Below are positions 1 to 8,353 of a DNA stretch of 64,000 bases, one piece after another. Both the position numbers and the translations under genes were made by a program. Each line of letters opens with the position of its first letter. Positions within the stretch are counted from its first letter, which is position 1. A model generated the notes under the pieces. The model was given only the letters and a program-made list of their open reading frames with translations, was not told the DNA's origin and searched no databases. This DNA is from Parvibaculum sp049651025 (GTDB taxonomy: Bacteria > Pseudomonadota > Alphaproteobacteria > Parvibaculales > Parvibaculaceae). The stretch covers positions 18,801 through 82,800 of the forward strand of contig NZ_JBASBH010000062.1 of assembly GCF_049651025.1 (NCBI RefSeq), in the 5' to 3' direction.

Positions 1-177
1 CAGACGGCGCCTGCAGAGGCCCTTTTCGAGACGGCGCTTGCCCGCGCCCGCGAGCTTGGCGCCCTGCCCCAGCCCGCCTTCCGCAACACCAAACGCAAGG
101 AACGTGAGGCCACCGTTGCCCTCATCCGTGCAACATTGAAGAGCGATAGCCGAACTTTCGACGGCGCGGCGCGTTAA
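1..177 (+). CDS. C-terminal end of a crotonase-like (enoyl-CoA hydratase family) protein, partial
   Basis: An open frame enters from the left edge and stops at TAA 175-177, leaving 58 residues. The fragment has an amphipathic helix (ALARARELGAL) followed by a short TKRKERE stretch. This resembles the C-terminal trimerisation helix of enoyl-CoA hydratases, where an A-x-x-L-A-x-LP-x-A-x-x-x-TK pattern is usual. No catalytic part is visible, so the assignment rests on this tail alone and is tentative. A member of the same fold lies nearby at 2023-2799. Confidence 0.42.
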   Translation, partial: QTAPAEALFETALARARELGALPQPAFRNTKRKEREATVALIRATLKSDSRTFDGAAR

Positions 178-260
178 GTACCCGTTTACGTTCTGGCTCC
201 AACCGGGGCCGGACCGTAAACTTAGCGAATTCAACGATTCACGACCTTCAGAGGTGTCAA

Positions 261-764
261 ATGCCGTTCCAGACGCTCAAGCGCTTTGGGCTTATTCCCC
301 TGTCCCTGATGCTCGCCATCGGATTTATCGCGCTGCCGGGCGCAGCAAAGGCTGATTGCAGCCCAACAAGCACCAACGGCATCCTCGGCGGTCTGGGCGG
401 CGCGGTGGTCGGCGGCCTGCTCGGCTCCACGATCGGCGGCGGTTCGGGCAAGACGATCGCAACAATCGGCGGCGCGCTGGCTGGCGGCCTTGTCGGCAAC
501 AACCTCCTCGCAAAGCTGAACTGCGAAGACCAGGGCTATCTTGGCAACAGCACGCAGCGCAGCCTCGACAGCGGCCAACCGGTCAGCTGGCGCAATCCCG
601 ATAGCGGCACCTATGGCGACGTTACGCCGGTGCGCAGCTACAACTCCGACAGTGGCCAATATTGCCGCGAATACCAGCAGACGATTTATGTCGGCGGTAA
701 AAAGGAAAATGGCTACGGCACAGCCTGCCGCCAGCCCGACGGAAGCTGGAAAATCGTCAGCTGA
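261..764 (+). CDS. Exported glycine-zipper surface protein (RT0821/17 kDa antigen-like)
   Basis: The 167-residue protein starts with a Sec signal peptide (hydrophobic core about residues 10-28, cleavage near AKA-DC). Residues about 41-80 are a glycine-zipper segment with repeated GG-x-x-GG and G-x-x-x-G spacing, as in the 17 kDa surface antigen and OsmB/SlyB-type outer-membrane proteins. The C-terminal half (about 95-167) has the polar pattern with spaced Cys, SWRNPDSGTYG and TIYVGGKKENGYGTACR, seen in RT0821/Lpp0805-type surface proteins. It is probably attached to or inserted in the outer membrane. Exact function is unknown. The gene appears to be monocistronic: a strong terminator follows. 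Confidence 0.8.
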   Translation: MPFQTLKRFGLIPLSLMLAIGFIALPGAAKADCSPTSTNGILGGLGGAVVGGLLGSTIGGGSGKTIATIGGALAGGLVGNNLLAKLNCEDQGYLGNSTQRSLDSGQPVSWRNPDSGTYGDVTPVRSYNSDSGQYCREYQQTIYVGGKKENGYGTACRQPDGSWKIVS

Positions 765-801
765 CGGCTGAACGGCCTGCATTTTCAGAATTTGCTAACC
801 A

Positions 802-830
802 TGCCCCGGAAAATTTTCCGGGGCATTTTT
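802..830 (+). terminator. Rho-independent terminator after the surface-protein gene
   Basis: A near-perfect inverted repeat (TGCCCCGGAAAA / TTTTCCGGGGCA) is followed directly by a T run at 826-830. It lies 38 bases past the stop codon of the glycine-zipper gene. Confidence 0.85.
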
Positions 831-1122
831 CTTTGGCCGAACGCGCTGCGCCCCGCAACTCGTGTCCGACCGCATCAAACAAAAGTGCGTTAGTTGCTTG
901 AATAGCAACGAATAATCCACGCGCTTCGCTTCAGCGCAGCCAAGCGACAAGCGCTCGATACAATTTTATGAAACCTCGATTCAAAAACGTGTCGAACTTG
1001 GCTCAAAACTGACTTTCCAATTTAAATCGGGAAAAAGTTCCTGATGCCACCTTATGCACGCAAGACAGGAAGTTTTGCCGGGACAGGAAATCCCGATCTA
1101 CGGGCTAGGTGGGGTGGTTGAA
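831..1122. other. Intergenic region without a recognisable gene
   Basis: About 290 bases between the terminator and the next gene. I see no convincing ORF. It holds a small hairpin (GTTGCT-5 nt-AGCAAC, 893-909) and a comparatively AT-rich stretch at about 960-1045. That stretch is the likely promoter area for the downstream lipoprotein gene, but I cannot assign -35/-10 boxes with confidence. Confidence 0.5.
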
Positions 1123-1923
1123 GTGGGGCGGTTCTTTATGCTTGCGATGGTGGCCGGTGCCGCCATCTGGCTGAGCGGATGCCAGACGACAGGCAGCATC
1201 GGCGCTGCGCATGGCAACGTGAACGAAGGCGCGATCATCAAGGTCGGTGCCTATATGCCGGTGGGGCAACAGGTCGTTCCGCCCTTTGGCTATGTCGCAT
1301 TCTGCATACGCAACCCGAAGGAATGCGAAGGCGGAACGGACGCGCCGAAAGCCATGACCATGACCCCGGCGCGTTGGGCGGAACTCAATCAGATCAACGA
1401 CTACGTGAACACCAATATCCCGCAGGTCGAAGACGTCGCGAATTACGGCGTCAACGAGCTCTGGTCATATCCCAATGAGCGCGGCGGCGACTGCGAAGAC
1501 CTGGCGCTGCTGAAGCGCAAGATGCTGATCGAACGCGGCTGGTCGCCATCGGATGTGCTTGTGACCGTGGTGCGCGAATGGAATGGCGATGGCCATGCGG
1601 TGCTCGTCGTCGATACGGACAAGGGCGAATATGTTCTCGACAACAAGAACTGGGCAATCGTCGCCTGGGCGGACGCGCCCTACACATGGGTGAAGCGTCA
1701 ATCGCGCGAGCGGCCCTATATCTGGGTCAATCTCGATCAGCGCTCGTTCCGGCTCGCGTCGAACGACACCCTGCCGCCGCTCGGCTCGCCCATTCCCTTT
1801 ATTGAGGCGACAAAGCACACGGCAACGGCTGCAACGGAACCAGCAAAGACGGATCAAGACTTGCGGCCGAGCCTTGCAGCCGAACTGCCGCAAGCCCCAA
1901 CGGCGGCACTCGCCGTCTACTGA
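1123..1923 (+). CDS. LapG-like transglutaminase-family cysteine protease, predicted lipoprotein
   Basis: Belongs to the bacterial transglutaminase-like cysteine proteinase family (BTLCP, which contains LapG). The expected triad is visible, numbered from the GTG at 1123: Cys124 in GGDCEDLAL, His158 in GDGHAVLV and Asp173 in LDNKNW. I chose GTG 1123 because AGGTGGGG at 1107-1114 is a good ribosome site 8 bases upstream. This start also gives a 19-residue lipoprotein signal ending in LSG-Cys20. An ATG at 1054 in the same frame would put about 23 non-signal residues ahead of it. LapG cleaves large adhesins in the periplasm under c-di-GMP control through LapD. No lapD or adhesin gene is in the window, so the substrate is unknown. 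The C-terminal ~45 residues are Ala/Pro/Thr rich. Confidence 0.78.
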   Translation: MGRFFMLAMVAGAAIWLSGCQTTGSIGAAHGNVNEGAIIKVGAYMPVGQQVVPPFGYVAFCIRNPKECEGGTDAPKAMTMTPARWAELNQINDYVNTNIPQVEDVANYGVNELWSYPNERGGDCEDLALLKRKMLIERGWSPSDVLVTVVREWNGDGHAVLVVDTDKGEYVLDNKNWAIVAWADAPYTWVKRQSRERPYIWVNLDQRSFRLASNDTLPPLGSPIPFIEATKHTATAATEPAKTDQDLRPSLAAELPQAPTAALAVY

Positions 1924-1976
1924 TGATTAATCTCCGGCCGGACCCTTAACCCCCCAAGTGTCCGGTCCTGTCGAGG

Positions 1977-2008
1977 CCGCTCCTGTCATCCCCACATGAC
2001 AGGAGCGG
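1977..2008 (+). terminator. Terminator hairpin between convergent genes
   Basis: A 13-bp perfect stem (CCGCTCCTGTCAT / ATGACAGGAGCGG) with a 6-base loop sits between the stop of the LapG-like gene and the convergent crotonase gene. A pyrimidine-rich TATTCTTTC follows on the + side. It may serve both directions. Confidence 0.65.
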
Positions 2009-2022
2009 TATTCTTTCGACGG

Positions 2023-2799
2023 TTACTTGCCGGTCCAGTTCGGCTTGCGCTTCTCGGCGAATGCGCGCGGTCCCTCGATCAGATCTTGGCTGCGGAAAAG
2101 CGCCGCAACGGCGGGATATTTCCCGGTGACTGCCTTTTCGAGATTGGCTTCATCGAGGCCCTTGTAAACGGACTCCTTCGAAGCGCGGATCGACATGGGC
2201 GAACATTCCATGATGAGCCCCGCCCAGCGCTTCGCCGCCGCCATCAGATCGGCCGCCGGAACCACTTCATTGACGAAGCCGAGTTCCTTGCCCTCAGACG
2301 CTTTCACCTGACGGCCCGTAAGGATCATGCCCATGGCCTGCTTGGTGCCGATCTGGCGCGGCAAGCGATGAAGCCCGCCCGCAAGCGCCGCAAGGCCGAC
2401 GCGCGGCTCGGGCAGCGCGAAAACCGCATTTTCCGACGCGACGATGAGATCGCAGGCAAGTGCGATTTCAAAACCGCCGCCCATCGCGACGCCATTGACG
2501 GCGGCAATGACCGGCTTGTTGAGGTCGTAACGCGCCGTCAATCCGGCGAAGCCGGACGGCGGAACCTCGATCTTGTTGCCCTCGGCCTGATAGCGCAGAT
2601 CGTTGCCCGCGCTGAAAGCCCGCTCGCCCGCACCGGTGATGATGGCCACCCAGAGTTCGGGATCGGCGGCGAAATCATCGAAAATCTTCGCCAATTCGAA
2701 ATTCGCCGGCGGATGCAGCGCATTCATGCGCTCCGGCCGGTTGATTGTGACGATGAGCAGATGCCCCTCGCGTATGGCGGTGCAATGTTCAGTGGTCAT
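2023..2799 (-). CDS. Enoyl-CoA hydratase/isomerase family protein (crotonase fold)
   Basis: The 258-residue length is typical of the crotonase superfamily. The oxyanion-hole motifs are clear: AFSAGNDL at about 61-68 and NGVAMGGGFEIALACD at about 102-117. By alignment to rat enoyl-CoA hydratase, the first catalytic Glu is kept (Glu131 in ALPEPRVG), while the position of the second Glu is Gly157 (QAMGMILTG). One-Glu members include carnitinyl-CoA and other specialised dehydratases, so the substrate may not be a plain fatty enoyl-CoA. The end has the usual FAEKRKPNWTGK tail. It is transcribed alone, facing the LapG-like gene. Confidence 0.88.
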   Translation of the reverse strand: MTTEHCTAIREGHLLIVTINRPERMNALHPPANFELAKIFDDFAADPELWVAIITGAGERAFSAGNDLRYQAEGNKIEVPPSGFAGLTARYDLNKPVIAAVNGVAMGGGFEIALACDLIVASENAVFALPEPRVGLAALAGGLHRLPRQIGTKQAMGMILTGRQVKASEGKELGFVNEVVPAADLMAAAKRWAGLIMECSPMSIRASKESVYKGLDEANLEKAVTGKYPAVAALFRSQDLIEGPRAFAEKRKPNWTGK

Positions 2800-3008
2800 A
2801 GCGCTTCCCCGGTCGTTAAAATGGTGTGTGGCCGCGCCTTATAGGCGCTTGTTGGCGAAAATCTGCCCGGTTGGGGCCTCGCCTGCAAGCATCGCGGCGT
2901 TGACGCAACGGTAACGAGAACGTCTTATTACAAATGCTGCACCATGATTTGGCTGCGAACGGCACGATTCGGCGTTCACGGCCCTATTAGGCGATTTGCG
3001 AATAAAAG

Positions 3009-3707
3009 ATGGCGATGGCTGAACCCGAGAAAATATCCGGAACCCCTATGTGGCGTGCTCAGGATGCCGGACGGTGGCTGTTGAAATACGGCGACCGCGT
3101 TTATGGCCCCTATTCCCCGGAGGCGATGCAGGCCTATATCGCCGAAGGCCGCATCGTGCCGCAGAGCCTCATTGCGCCTGAAGGCACCCTCCCCGGCGCC
3201 GAGACATGGCAGTCTGCCGCCTCGGTTGCATTCTTCAGCGATCTTTTCGACGCGGCGCGGCGCGCCGTTCCTGCAACCGCACTCGAAGCCGAACCGGCAC
3301 ACGCGGAACCTGCCCGAACGGAAGGGACGCAAGCACCGCAGCGCAGCGAACCCGTGGAACAGGCTTCCAGCCCGCGTCCCGTCTATGGCGCAGGCAAGGG
3401 CCAAACCGATCGTCGTCGCCAGGCCGAAACGGCGAACTTTATCATCATCATGGACATCAAGGCCCGCTTCACCGGCCCGCTTGAGCAGGCGATCATGTCT
3501 CTCGGGCCTGCCTACAAGCTGGCGCCGAATATCTGGTGCGTGAACACGAATGCCACGGCCGCCGGACTGCTGAATGAACTCAGCATTCACATCGGCAAGA
3601 CCGACAGCATGTTCATCGTCGATGCGACGCGAGACAGAACCGCCTGGCATAATCTCGGCCCGGAAACCGATGCGAAGATCCGTCGCGTCTGGCGCCGCGC
3701 ATTCTGA
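3009..3707 (+). CDS. GYF_2 (DUF4339) domain protein of unknown function
   Basis: The 232-residue protein opens with a GYF_2-like module: WLLKYGDRVYGPYS and a following helix and LIAPEG at about residues 20-60. Such modules usually bind proline-rich or membrane partners. A low-complexity Ala/Pro/Glu linker covers about 90-145. The C-terminal part (about 146-232), starting ANFIIIMDIKARF, looks like a separate small alpha/beta domain that I do not recognise. No signal peptide or membrane segment is seen, so it is probably cytoplasmic. ATG codons at 3009 and 3015 are both possible starts. Confidence 0.65.
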   Translation: MAMAEPEKISGTPMWRAQDAGRWLLKYGDRVYGPYSPEAMQAYIAEGRIVPQSLIAPEGTLPGAETWQSAASVAFFSDLFDAARRAVPATALEAEPAHAEPARTEGTQAPQRSEPVEQASSPRPVYGAGKGQTDRRRQAETANFIIIMDIKARFTGPLEQAIMSLGPAYKLAPNIWCVNTNATAAGLLNELSIHIGKTDSMFIVDATRDRTAWHNLGPETDAKIRRVWRRAF

Positions 3708-3771
3708 ACGCGGCCAAACACGGGGTTACGCCTCGTTAATTCCGATGATAAACTTCACGACATTGGCAATC

Positions 3772-3804
3772 AGGTCTTCAGGACATTTCTGAAGACCTTT
3801 TTTA
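3772..3804 (+). terminator. Rho-independent terminator upstream of the FKBP gene
   Basis: A 10-bp perfect stem (AGGTCTTCAG / CTGAAGACCT, loop GACATTT) runs straight into a T6 stretch. It ends the GYF_2 transcript and lies only about 20 bases before the FKBP start. The FKBP gene therefore relies on read-through or on a promoter overlapping the hairpin. Confidence 0.85.
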
Positions 3805-3822
3805 TTTCGAAAGGCGGCAATC

Positions 3823-4248
3823 TTGGCAGCAGCATCCGGCAATACAGTGCAGGTGCATTACACAGGCACGTTGAGCGATGGCAGCGTGTTCGACTCGAGC
3901 CGCGACAGCGAGCCGATCGGCTTTACGGTCGGCACGGGTCAGGTCATTCCCGGTTTTGACAATGCCGTCATCGGCATGGAGATCGGCGAAAAAAAGACCT
4001 TCACGATCCCGAGCGCAGAAGCCTATGGCGAGCACGATCCGCGCCTTGCGCAAGATGTCCCGCGCACTGAACTTCCCGACGACCTTGAAATTTTCCTCGG
4101 CATGAGCCTGACCGCGAGCGGCAGCGATGGCCGCGAAATCGCGCTGGTCGTAACCGAAATCAACGACAACTCGGTCCGCCTCGATGCCAACCACCCGCTG
4201 GCAGGCAAAGACCTCACCTTCGCCATCGAGCTTGTCGGCATCAACTAG
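3823..4248 (+). CDS. FKBP-type peptidyl-prolyl cis-trans isomerase, SlyD-like
   Basis: The 141-residue protein has the SlyD architecture. The FKBP strand pattern is VQVHYTGTLSDGSVFDSS at the N-terminus, then FTVGTGQVIPGFDNAVIGMEIGEKKTF, then an inserted chaperone flap (about 70-120), and a closing ANHPLAGKDLTFAIELVGI strand. There is no His-rich metal-binding tail as in E. coli SlyD. It should act in the cytoplasm as a prolyl isomerase and folding helper. The start is TTG at 3823, preceded by AAGGCGG; no ATG fits in this frame. It overlaps the convergent gene by 4 bases. Confidence 0.9.
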   Translation: MAAASGNTVQVHYTGTLSDGSVFDSSRDSEPIGFTVGTGQVIPGFDNAVIGMEIGEKKTFTIPSAEAYGEHDPRLAQDVPRTELPDDLEIFLGMSLTASGSDGREIALVVTEINDNSVRLDANHPLAGKDLTFAIELVGIN

Positions 4249-5396
4249 ACACGGGGATCGGCGAGCGGCAGGCGTATGCCGAGCCGCCGCGATTTCACCA
4301 CCTTGCGCGCCTCGCGAAGTATATGCTTCGTGGGGCGCATTTCTGCCGGCACATCGGCAATGGTCGCCCTGAGCGGCGGCGTCTTCACCGTTTCCGCAGG
4401 CGCCTCAGGCGCTGCCGCATAAGGCGCCATCGCACCGGGTTCGGCAACCGATTGCGGCGGCATATCGCGCTCCGGTTCCGGCATCCTCGACAATTCGCGC
4501 ATGATCGACGCCGCATCGCGCCAACGCACGATCAGCGGCGCACCAAGCGCGCTCACATCGGCGCATTTGGATGTGGAGGATTGCCCGCGATTGCAGAGCA
4601 CGGTCTCGCGGATGATTTCAAACTGAAACCGCGCGCGGCGCAAAAACTCCGGGAACAATCCGCCCGACTGGGCGCCAAGCACAATCGGCATGAGGTCGGC
4701 GCAAGATGTGCGCTGCCTGTCCAGCAGATCGTCGACCATCGCCTGCGAAACGACATCGTTCGGCGGATTGGTCGAGCAGACGCGCCAGAGAACATCCGCA
4801 CTCGCATGATCGTAAAGCTGGACAAGAGCCTGATCGCGATTGTCGAGCCCGGCATAAATGCGCGCGACGTCACGCGGATCCCATTGCCGATACTCGTCAA
4901 TGAAACGCAGCACGTCGATTTTTGTACCCGCTGGCGGAGCGGCCATGAAATGGCTCTTCGCCGCCACCGCGACGCCTTGCGCGAGGAACGAATAATCCCG
5001 CGCCAAATCCATATTGGGCTTGCCGTCAGCCCTCACCGGCATGAAGAGAAACTGAATGCCGAGCGGCCGCTCCTCAAGACGAAAGAAACCGACCGCATCA
5101 GCGGATGAGCCAAACCGCAACGAGCCTTGCGCGCCCTTGCTCTGGTCCGCAGACCGCTCGCCATTGAGCGCATATTTCTTGCCGTCAGCCGCCGACAAGC
5201 GGCCGACGACGCGCCCGTCCACCTCCTGCAGATTGAGCGTCATGCCTGCGGCCGCCGCGATACCGTGAAAATTGCCGGTAAAGCTCGCCGCCTGCGCGAT
5301 GCCTGCCACCAGGAGCATGGCGAGCATCGCGGCGAACGCCATGAAGGGCGCAGCCGAAAGCCGATTGGACGGCGCCCCCCTCATGGTCTCGATCAT
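4245..5396 (-). CDS. Exported protein of unknown function
   Basis: The 383-residue protein begins with a clear Sec signal peptide (hydrophobic core about 15-35, cleavage near AQA-AS), so it is exported. Residues about 40-150 read as a beta-rich domain (FTGNFHGIAAAAGMTLNLQ, GVAVAAKSHF). Residues 160-290 are helical, with four Cys in the VCSTN, TSCADL, LCNRG and SKCADV contexts that could form disulfides. The last ~90 residues are Pro/Ala rich and then basic (REARKVVKSRR). I recognise no family. It is convergent with the FKBP gene and lies 26 bases downstream of the next crotonase gene in the same direction. Confidence 0.6.
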   Translation of the reverse strand: MIETMRGAPSNRLSAAPFMAFAAMLAMLLVAGIAQAASFTGNFHGIAAAAGMTLNLQEVDGRVVGRLSAADGKKYALNGERSADQSKGAQGSLRFGSSADAVGFFRLEERPLGIQFLFMPVRADGKPNMDLARDYSFLAQGVAVAAKSHFMAAPPAGTKIDVLRFIDEYRQWDPRDVARIYAGLDNRDQALVQLYDHASADVLWRVCSTNPPNDVVSQAMVDDLLDRQRTSCADLMPIVLGAQSGGLFPEFLRRARFQFEIIRETVLCNRGQSSTSKCADVSALGAPLIVRWRDAASIMRELSRMPEPERDMPPQSVAEPGAMAPYAAAPEAPAETVKTPPLRATIADVPAEMRPTKHILREARKVVKSRRLGIRLPLADPRV

Positions 5397-5421
5397 GCCC
5401 CATCCGGCGCCGTGAAGCGGC

Positions 5422-6249
5422 TTACCGTCCCTTGAAGTTTGGCGTCCGCTTTTCCATGAAGGAAAGCATGCCCTCTTTGACGTCCTCCGTCCGCATCAGC
5501 GGCAGAAGCTGCAGATAGACATGATGCACATGTTCTGGAAACGGCTCGTTAAGACCCATCCGCATCATGCGCTTTGCCGCCTGCACGGCGAGAGGCGCAT
5601 TGGCGGCGATCTCCCTGGCAAGCGCACGGGCGCGGGCCTGCAACTCGTCATCCGCCACGACTTCAGTGGCGAGGCCCCATTCGACGCATTCTTCGGCATT
5701 GAGCGTGCGGCCCGTAAAGACAAGCTCCGCCGCCTTCGACCAACCGATCAGCCGCGGCAAGAACCAGGTGCCCCCTGATTCAGGCACCAGCCCGCGCTTG
5801 CAAAACGCCGCCGCGAGCTTGCCGGACTTGCCCATGAGGCGAATGTCGCAACCGAGCGCCGTATCCATGCCATAGCCCGCCGCACCGCCATTGATGGCTG
5901 CAATCACCGGCTTTTCCATTTCGAACAGCACTGTCGGCGGCGTATTGCGCAAATCGAGCGATGTCGACACCGCCCCACTGCTCCCGGCAAGCCCCGCAAC
6001 GCCGCCCGATTGCGGACGCAGGTCGAGCCCGGCGCAGAAAGCACGGCCCTTGCCGGTCAGGATGACGCAACGCACATCCTTGTCCTGATTTGCATCGAGC
6101 AGACGCTTCGTAAGCTGATCGAGCATCGGCCCCGAAATCGTGTTCATCCGCTCCGGCGCGTTGAAGGTGATCGTCGCAATATGTTCCGACACTTCATAGA
6201 GCACCTCAACGGGCGCTGCGGCAGAGGCTTCCTGTGCTTTGCTCATCAT
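5422..6249 (-). CDS. Enoyl-CoA hydratase/isomerase family protein (crotonase fold)
   Basis: A 275-residue crotonase-fold protein. The oxyanion-hole segments are AFCAGLDL (about 70-77) and NGGAAGYGMDTALGCD (about 120-135). The site of the first catalytic Glu is Phe149 (AAAFCKRGL), whereas the second Glu is kept (Glu175 in KAAELVFTG). This pattern occurs in isomerase-like and uncharacterised members, so plain hydratase activity is doubtful. The gene lies 28 bases downstream of the gamma-carbonic anhydrase gene and 25 bases upstream of the exported-protein gene, so the three leftward genes could form an operon. The exact acyl-CoA substrate is unknown. Confidence 0.87.
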   Translation of the reverse strand: MMSKAQEASAAAPVEVLYEVSEHIATITFNAPERMNTISGPMLDQLTKRLLDANQDKDVRCVILTGKGRAFCAGLDLRPQSGGVAGLAGSSGAVSTSLDLRNTPPTVLFEMEKPVIAAINGGAAGYGMDTALGCDIRLMGKSGKLAAAFCKRGLVPESGGTWFLPRLIGWSKAAELVFTGRTLNAEECVEWGLATEVVADDELQARARALAREIAANAPLAVQAAKRMMRMGLNEPFPEHVHHVYLQLLPLMRTEDVKEGMLSFMEKRTPNFKGR

Positions 6250-6277
6250 CTTCTCCCTGTGGCTTTTTCTGATCTGT

Positions 6278-6808
6278 TCAATCGATCTGCTTCAGCTCGC
6301 GCATATAGCGCTTCCAGTTCTGGACATAGTGGTCCGACGAAAGCTGCAACGCCGCGCCCTGCTCCTCGGTCAATGTGCGGATCACCTTGCCCGGCGCACC
6401 AAGCACCATCGAGTTGTCCGGAATATCCTTGCCTTCCGCGATCAGCGTATTCGCGCCGATGAGACAGTTCTTCCCGATCCGCGTTCCATTGAGAATGATG
6501 CTGCCGATGCCGATGAGGCTGCCGGCGCCGATGGTGCAGCCATGCAGCATCACCATATGGCCGATGGTCACATTCGCCTCGATGGTGATGGGCGAGCCGG
6601 GGTCTGTGTGCAGCACCGACCCGTCCTGCACGTTTGAATTTTCACCGATGGTGATGAGCTCATTATCGCCGCGTATCACAGCGTTGAACCAGATGCTTGC
6701 ATTGCGCTCGAGCTTCACATTGCCCATCACCTGAGCGCTGGGTGCGATCCAGTATTCTCCCTCGGGCGGGAGGATGGGAGAGCGCTCGCCAAGGGCGAAA
6801 ATAGCCAT
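6278..6808 (-). CDS. Gamma-class carbonic anhydrase-like protein (YrdA/PaaY family)
   Basis: The 176-residue protein is a left-handed beta helix of hexapeptide repeats. The three zinc-ligand histidines of gamma-carbonic anhydrases are at expected spacing: His67 (VLHTDPG), His84 and His89 (TIGHMVMLHG). The RGD motif in AVIRGDNE (residues 46-48) is also typical. Family members hydrate CO2 or act as thioesterases (PaaY), and proximity to a crotonase gene makes an acyl-CoA role conceivable. It is a cytoplasmic trimer by analogy. It is the first gene of the leftward group ending at 4245, divergent from the membrane-protein gene at 6963. Confidence 0.9.
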   Translation of the reverse strand: MAIFALGERSPILPPEGEYWIAPSAQVMGNVKLERNASIWFNAVIRGDNELITIGENSNVQDGSVLHTDPGSPITIEANVTIGHMVMLHGCTIGAGSLIGIGSIILNGTRIGKNCLIGANTLIAEGKDIPDNSMVLGAPGKVIRTLTEEQGAALQLSSDHYVQNWKRYMRELKQID

Positions 6809-6962
6809 CGGATCATTCCTTTATCGAGTTACGTTTGGGACGGACTATGCCACGAGCGCCCCGCCCAGACGAGTGAAAGGCGCGAGGCCGGTTGCGCAGC
6901 GCCGCCCTATGCCGCAAGCTTGGGTTGCGGGTCTATTTGGCCCGGACGGCAGCGGGGCATCC

Positions 6963-8018
6963 ATGAAATTCTTTCTCGACGCGGTGATTTTCATTCTTCT
7001 GGTGCCGGTGGTCTTCATACTGGCCTACCAGAACGGCCTTCTCGACCGCTTCGTGCCTGACGATAGCATCCCCGCCGATCCCTTCATCCGCGCCGAGCTT
7101 GCGCAGACGACGAGCGGCACCGAACTCAGCCGCCGCATCGACAAGGCGCTGGAGGCTGGCGACTATGACGATGCGGTGATGTATGCCGACATCGCCACCT
7201 ATGCCGATATGCCCATCGAAGCAGGCACGGCAAAGCGCCTCGAAAACGAAAAGAGCATTGGCCGCCGCGTCGCCCGCAACACGGGAAGTTTCTTTGAAGG
7301 TTTCGTCACCGGCGAGGGCAACGACACAGCCTCCTTCGTCGGCGTTGTGACGTCCGATCTGACGGTCGTCGGCGACGTGCGCGACATCGGCCAGGAAGGC
7401 ACGAAGATGCTGAAGGGCGAGGAATATTCCCAGCTCATCCTCGGCCTCTCGGTCGTCGGCCTTGCCGCCACGACAGCAACAATAGCAACGGGCGGAAGCG
7501 CACTCCCTGCCCGCATCGGCGTATCGCTGCTCAAGGTTGCAAAGAAAGCTGGAACGCTCACCACAAGCTTTGCCCGCGACATGACGCGCATTCTGAACGA
7601 AGCCGTGAATTTCGAGAAACTGAAAGGCACGCTGCGAAGCGTCGATCTCGCCGACAGCTCGGCGACGCGCCACGCGATCACCGACTATGCCGGAAGCATC
7701 TCGACCGCAAAGCTCGCGCCCGTCCTTGGCAATATCGCCGCCCTTGAAAAAAGTGTTGGACCCGCTGAATCCGTGCGGCTGCTGAAATATGTCGATAACG
7801 GAGAAGATCTCGCGCGCATCACGAAAATGAGCGGCAAACTCGGAACGAAAACGCGCGGTATCATCGACATTACCGGCAAGACCAGCCTTCGTGCATTCAA
7901 GACCGTCGCCAATCTCGTTCTATGGGCGCTGGGTTGGGGCTGGGCCATCATCGCGGCGATCGGCGCTGGTTTCGTCGGCACGCTTGGCCGTCGCTTCCGT
8001 GGCCGCCGCACCGCCTAG
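6963..8018 (+). CDS. Membrane protein of unknown function
   Basis: The 351-residue protein has an N-terminal membrane segment (about 5-24), a helical charged region (about 35-120), a hydrophobic Ala/Gly/Thr-rich segment at about 155-175 (LGLSVVGLAATTATIATGG) and a last membrane helix near the C-terminus (about 313-340). It ends in a basic GRRFRGRRTA tail. I chose ATG 6963 because an in-frame ATG farther left (6774) would overlap the divergent carbonic anhydrase gene. No family is recognised. The central stretch with its many short amphipathic helices resembles membrane-active or scaffold proteins only in a general way. Confidence 0.6.
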   Translation: MKFFLDAVIFILLVPVVFILAYQNGLLDRFVPDDSIPADPFIRAELAQTTSGTELSRRIDKALEAGDYDDAVMYADIATYADMPIEAGTAKRLENEKSIGRRVARNTGSFFEGFVTGEGNDTASFVGVVTSDLTVVGDVRDIGQEGTKMLKGEEYSQLILGLSVVGLAATTATIATGGSALPARIGVSLLKVAKKAGTLTTSFARDMTRILNEAVNFEKLKGTLRSVDLADSSATRHAITDYAGSISTAKLAPVLGNIAALEKSVGPAESVRLLKYVDNGEDLARITKMSGKLGTKTRGIIDITGKTSLRAFKTVANLVLWALGWGWAIIAAIGAGFVGTLGRRFRGRRTA

Positions 8019-8021
8019 GCG

Positions 8022-8351
8022 TCAAGCGGCCAGAAAAAGACTGAGCAGAAAGATACCCGAGAGGAAGCTCCACATCAGCGCGATGAAAAATGAGAGCAGA
8101 AGCCATGCCGGAGGCCTGTTCTCGAAAACCTGCGCCCTGAGTGCATTGCGCAAAATGACATTCGGCCCGGCAAATACCAATGTCATGATCCCGGCAACCT
8201 GCGTCGCCATCGATCCCGACCACACCTGAAAACTCGGCGGCTTCTTCGTCACCAGCCGATAAAAACTGCCGGTCAGACCAGCCGCGACGAAGCCTGTCGC
8301 CGTCGAGAAGAGAAATGCTGCCCATTCAGACATCGGATTGAACCCGCCCAT
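8022..8351 (-). CDS. Small integral membrane protein of unknown function
   Basis: A 109-residue protein with about three hydrophobic helices (about 10-30, 47-68 and 82-108). The short basic loop YRLVTKKPPSF sits between helices 1 and 2. It is arranged head to tail with the next leftward gene, with a two-base gap, and so is probably co-transcribed with it. It is convergent with the membrane-protein gene ending at 8018. I do not recognise the family. Confidence 0.6.
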   Translation of the reverse strand: MGGFNPMSEWAAFLFSTATGFVAAGLTGSFYRLVTKKPPSFQVWSGSMATQVAGIMTLVFAGPNVILRNALRAQVFENRPPAWLLLSFFIALMWSFLSGIFLLSLFLAA

Positions 8352-8353
8352 GA

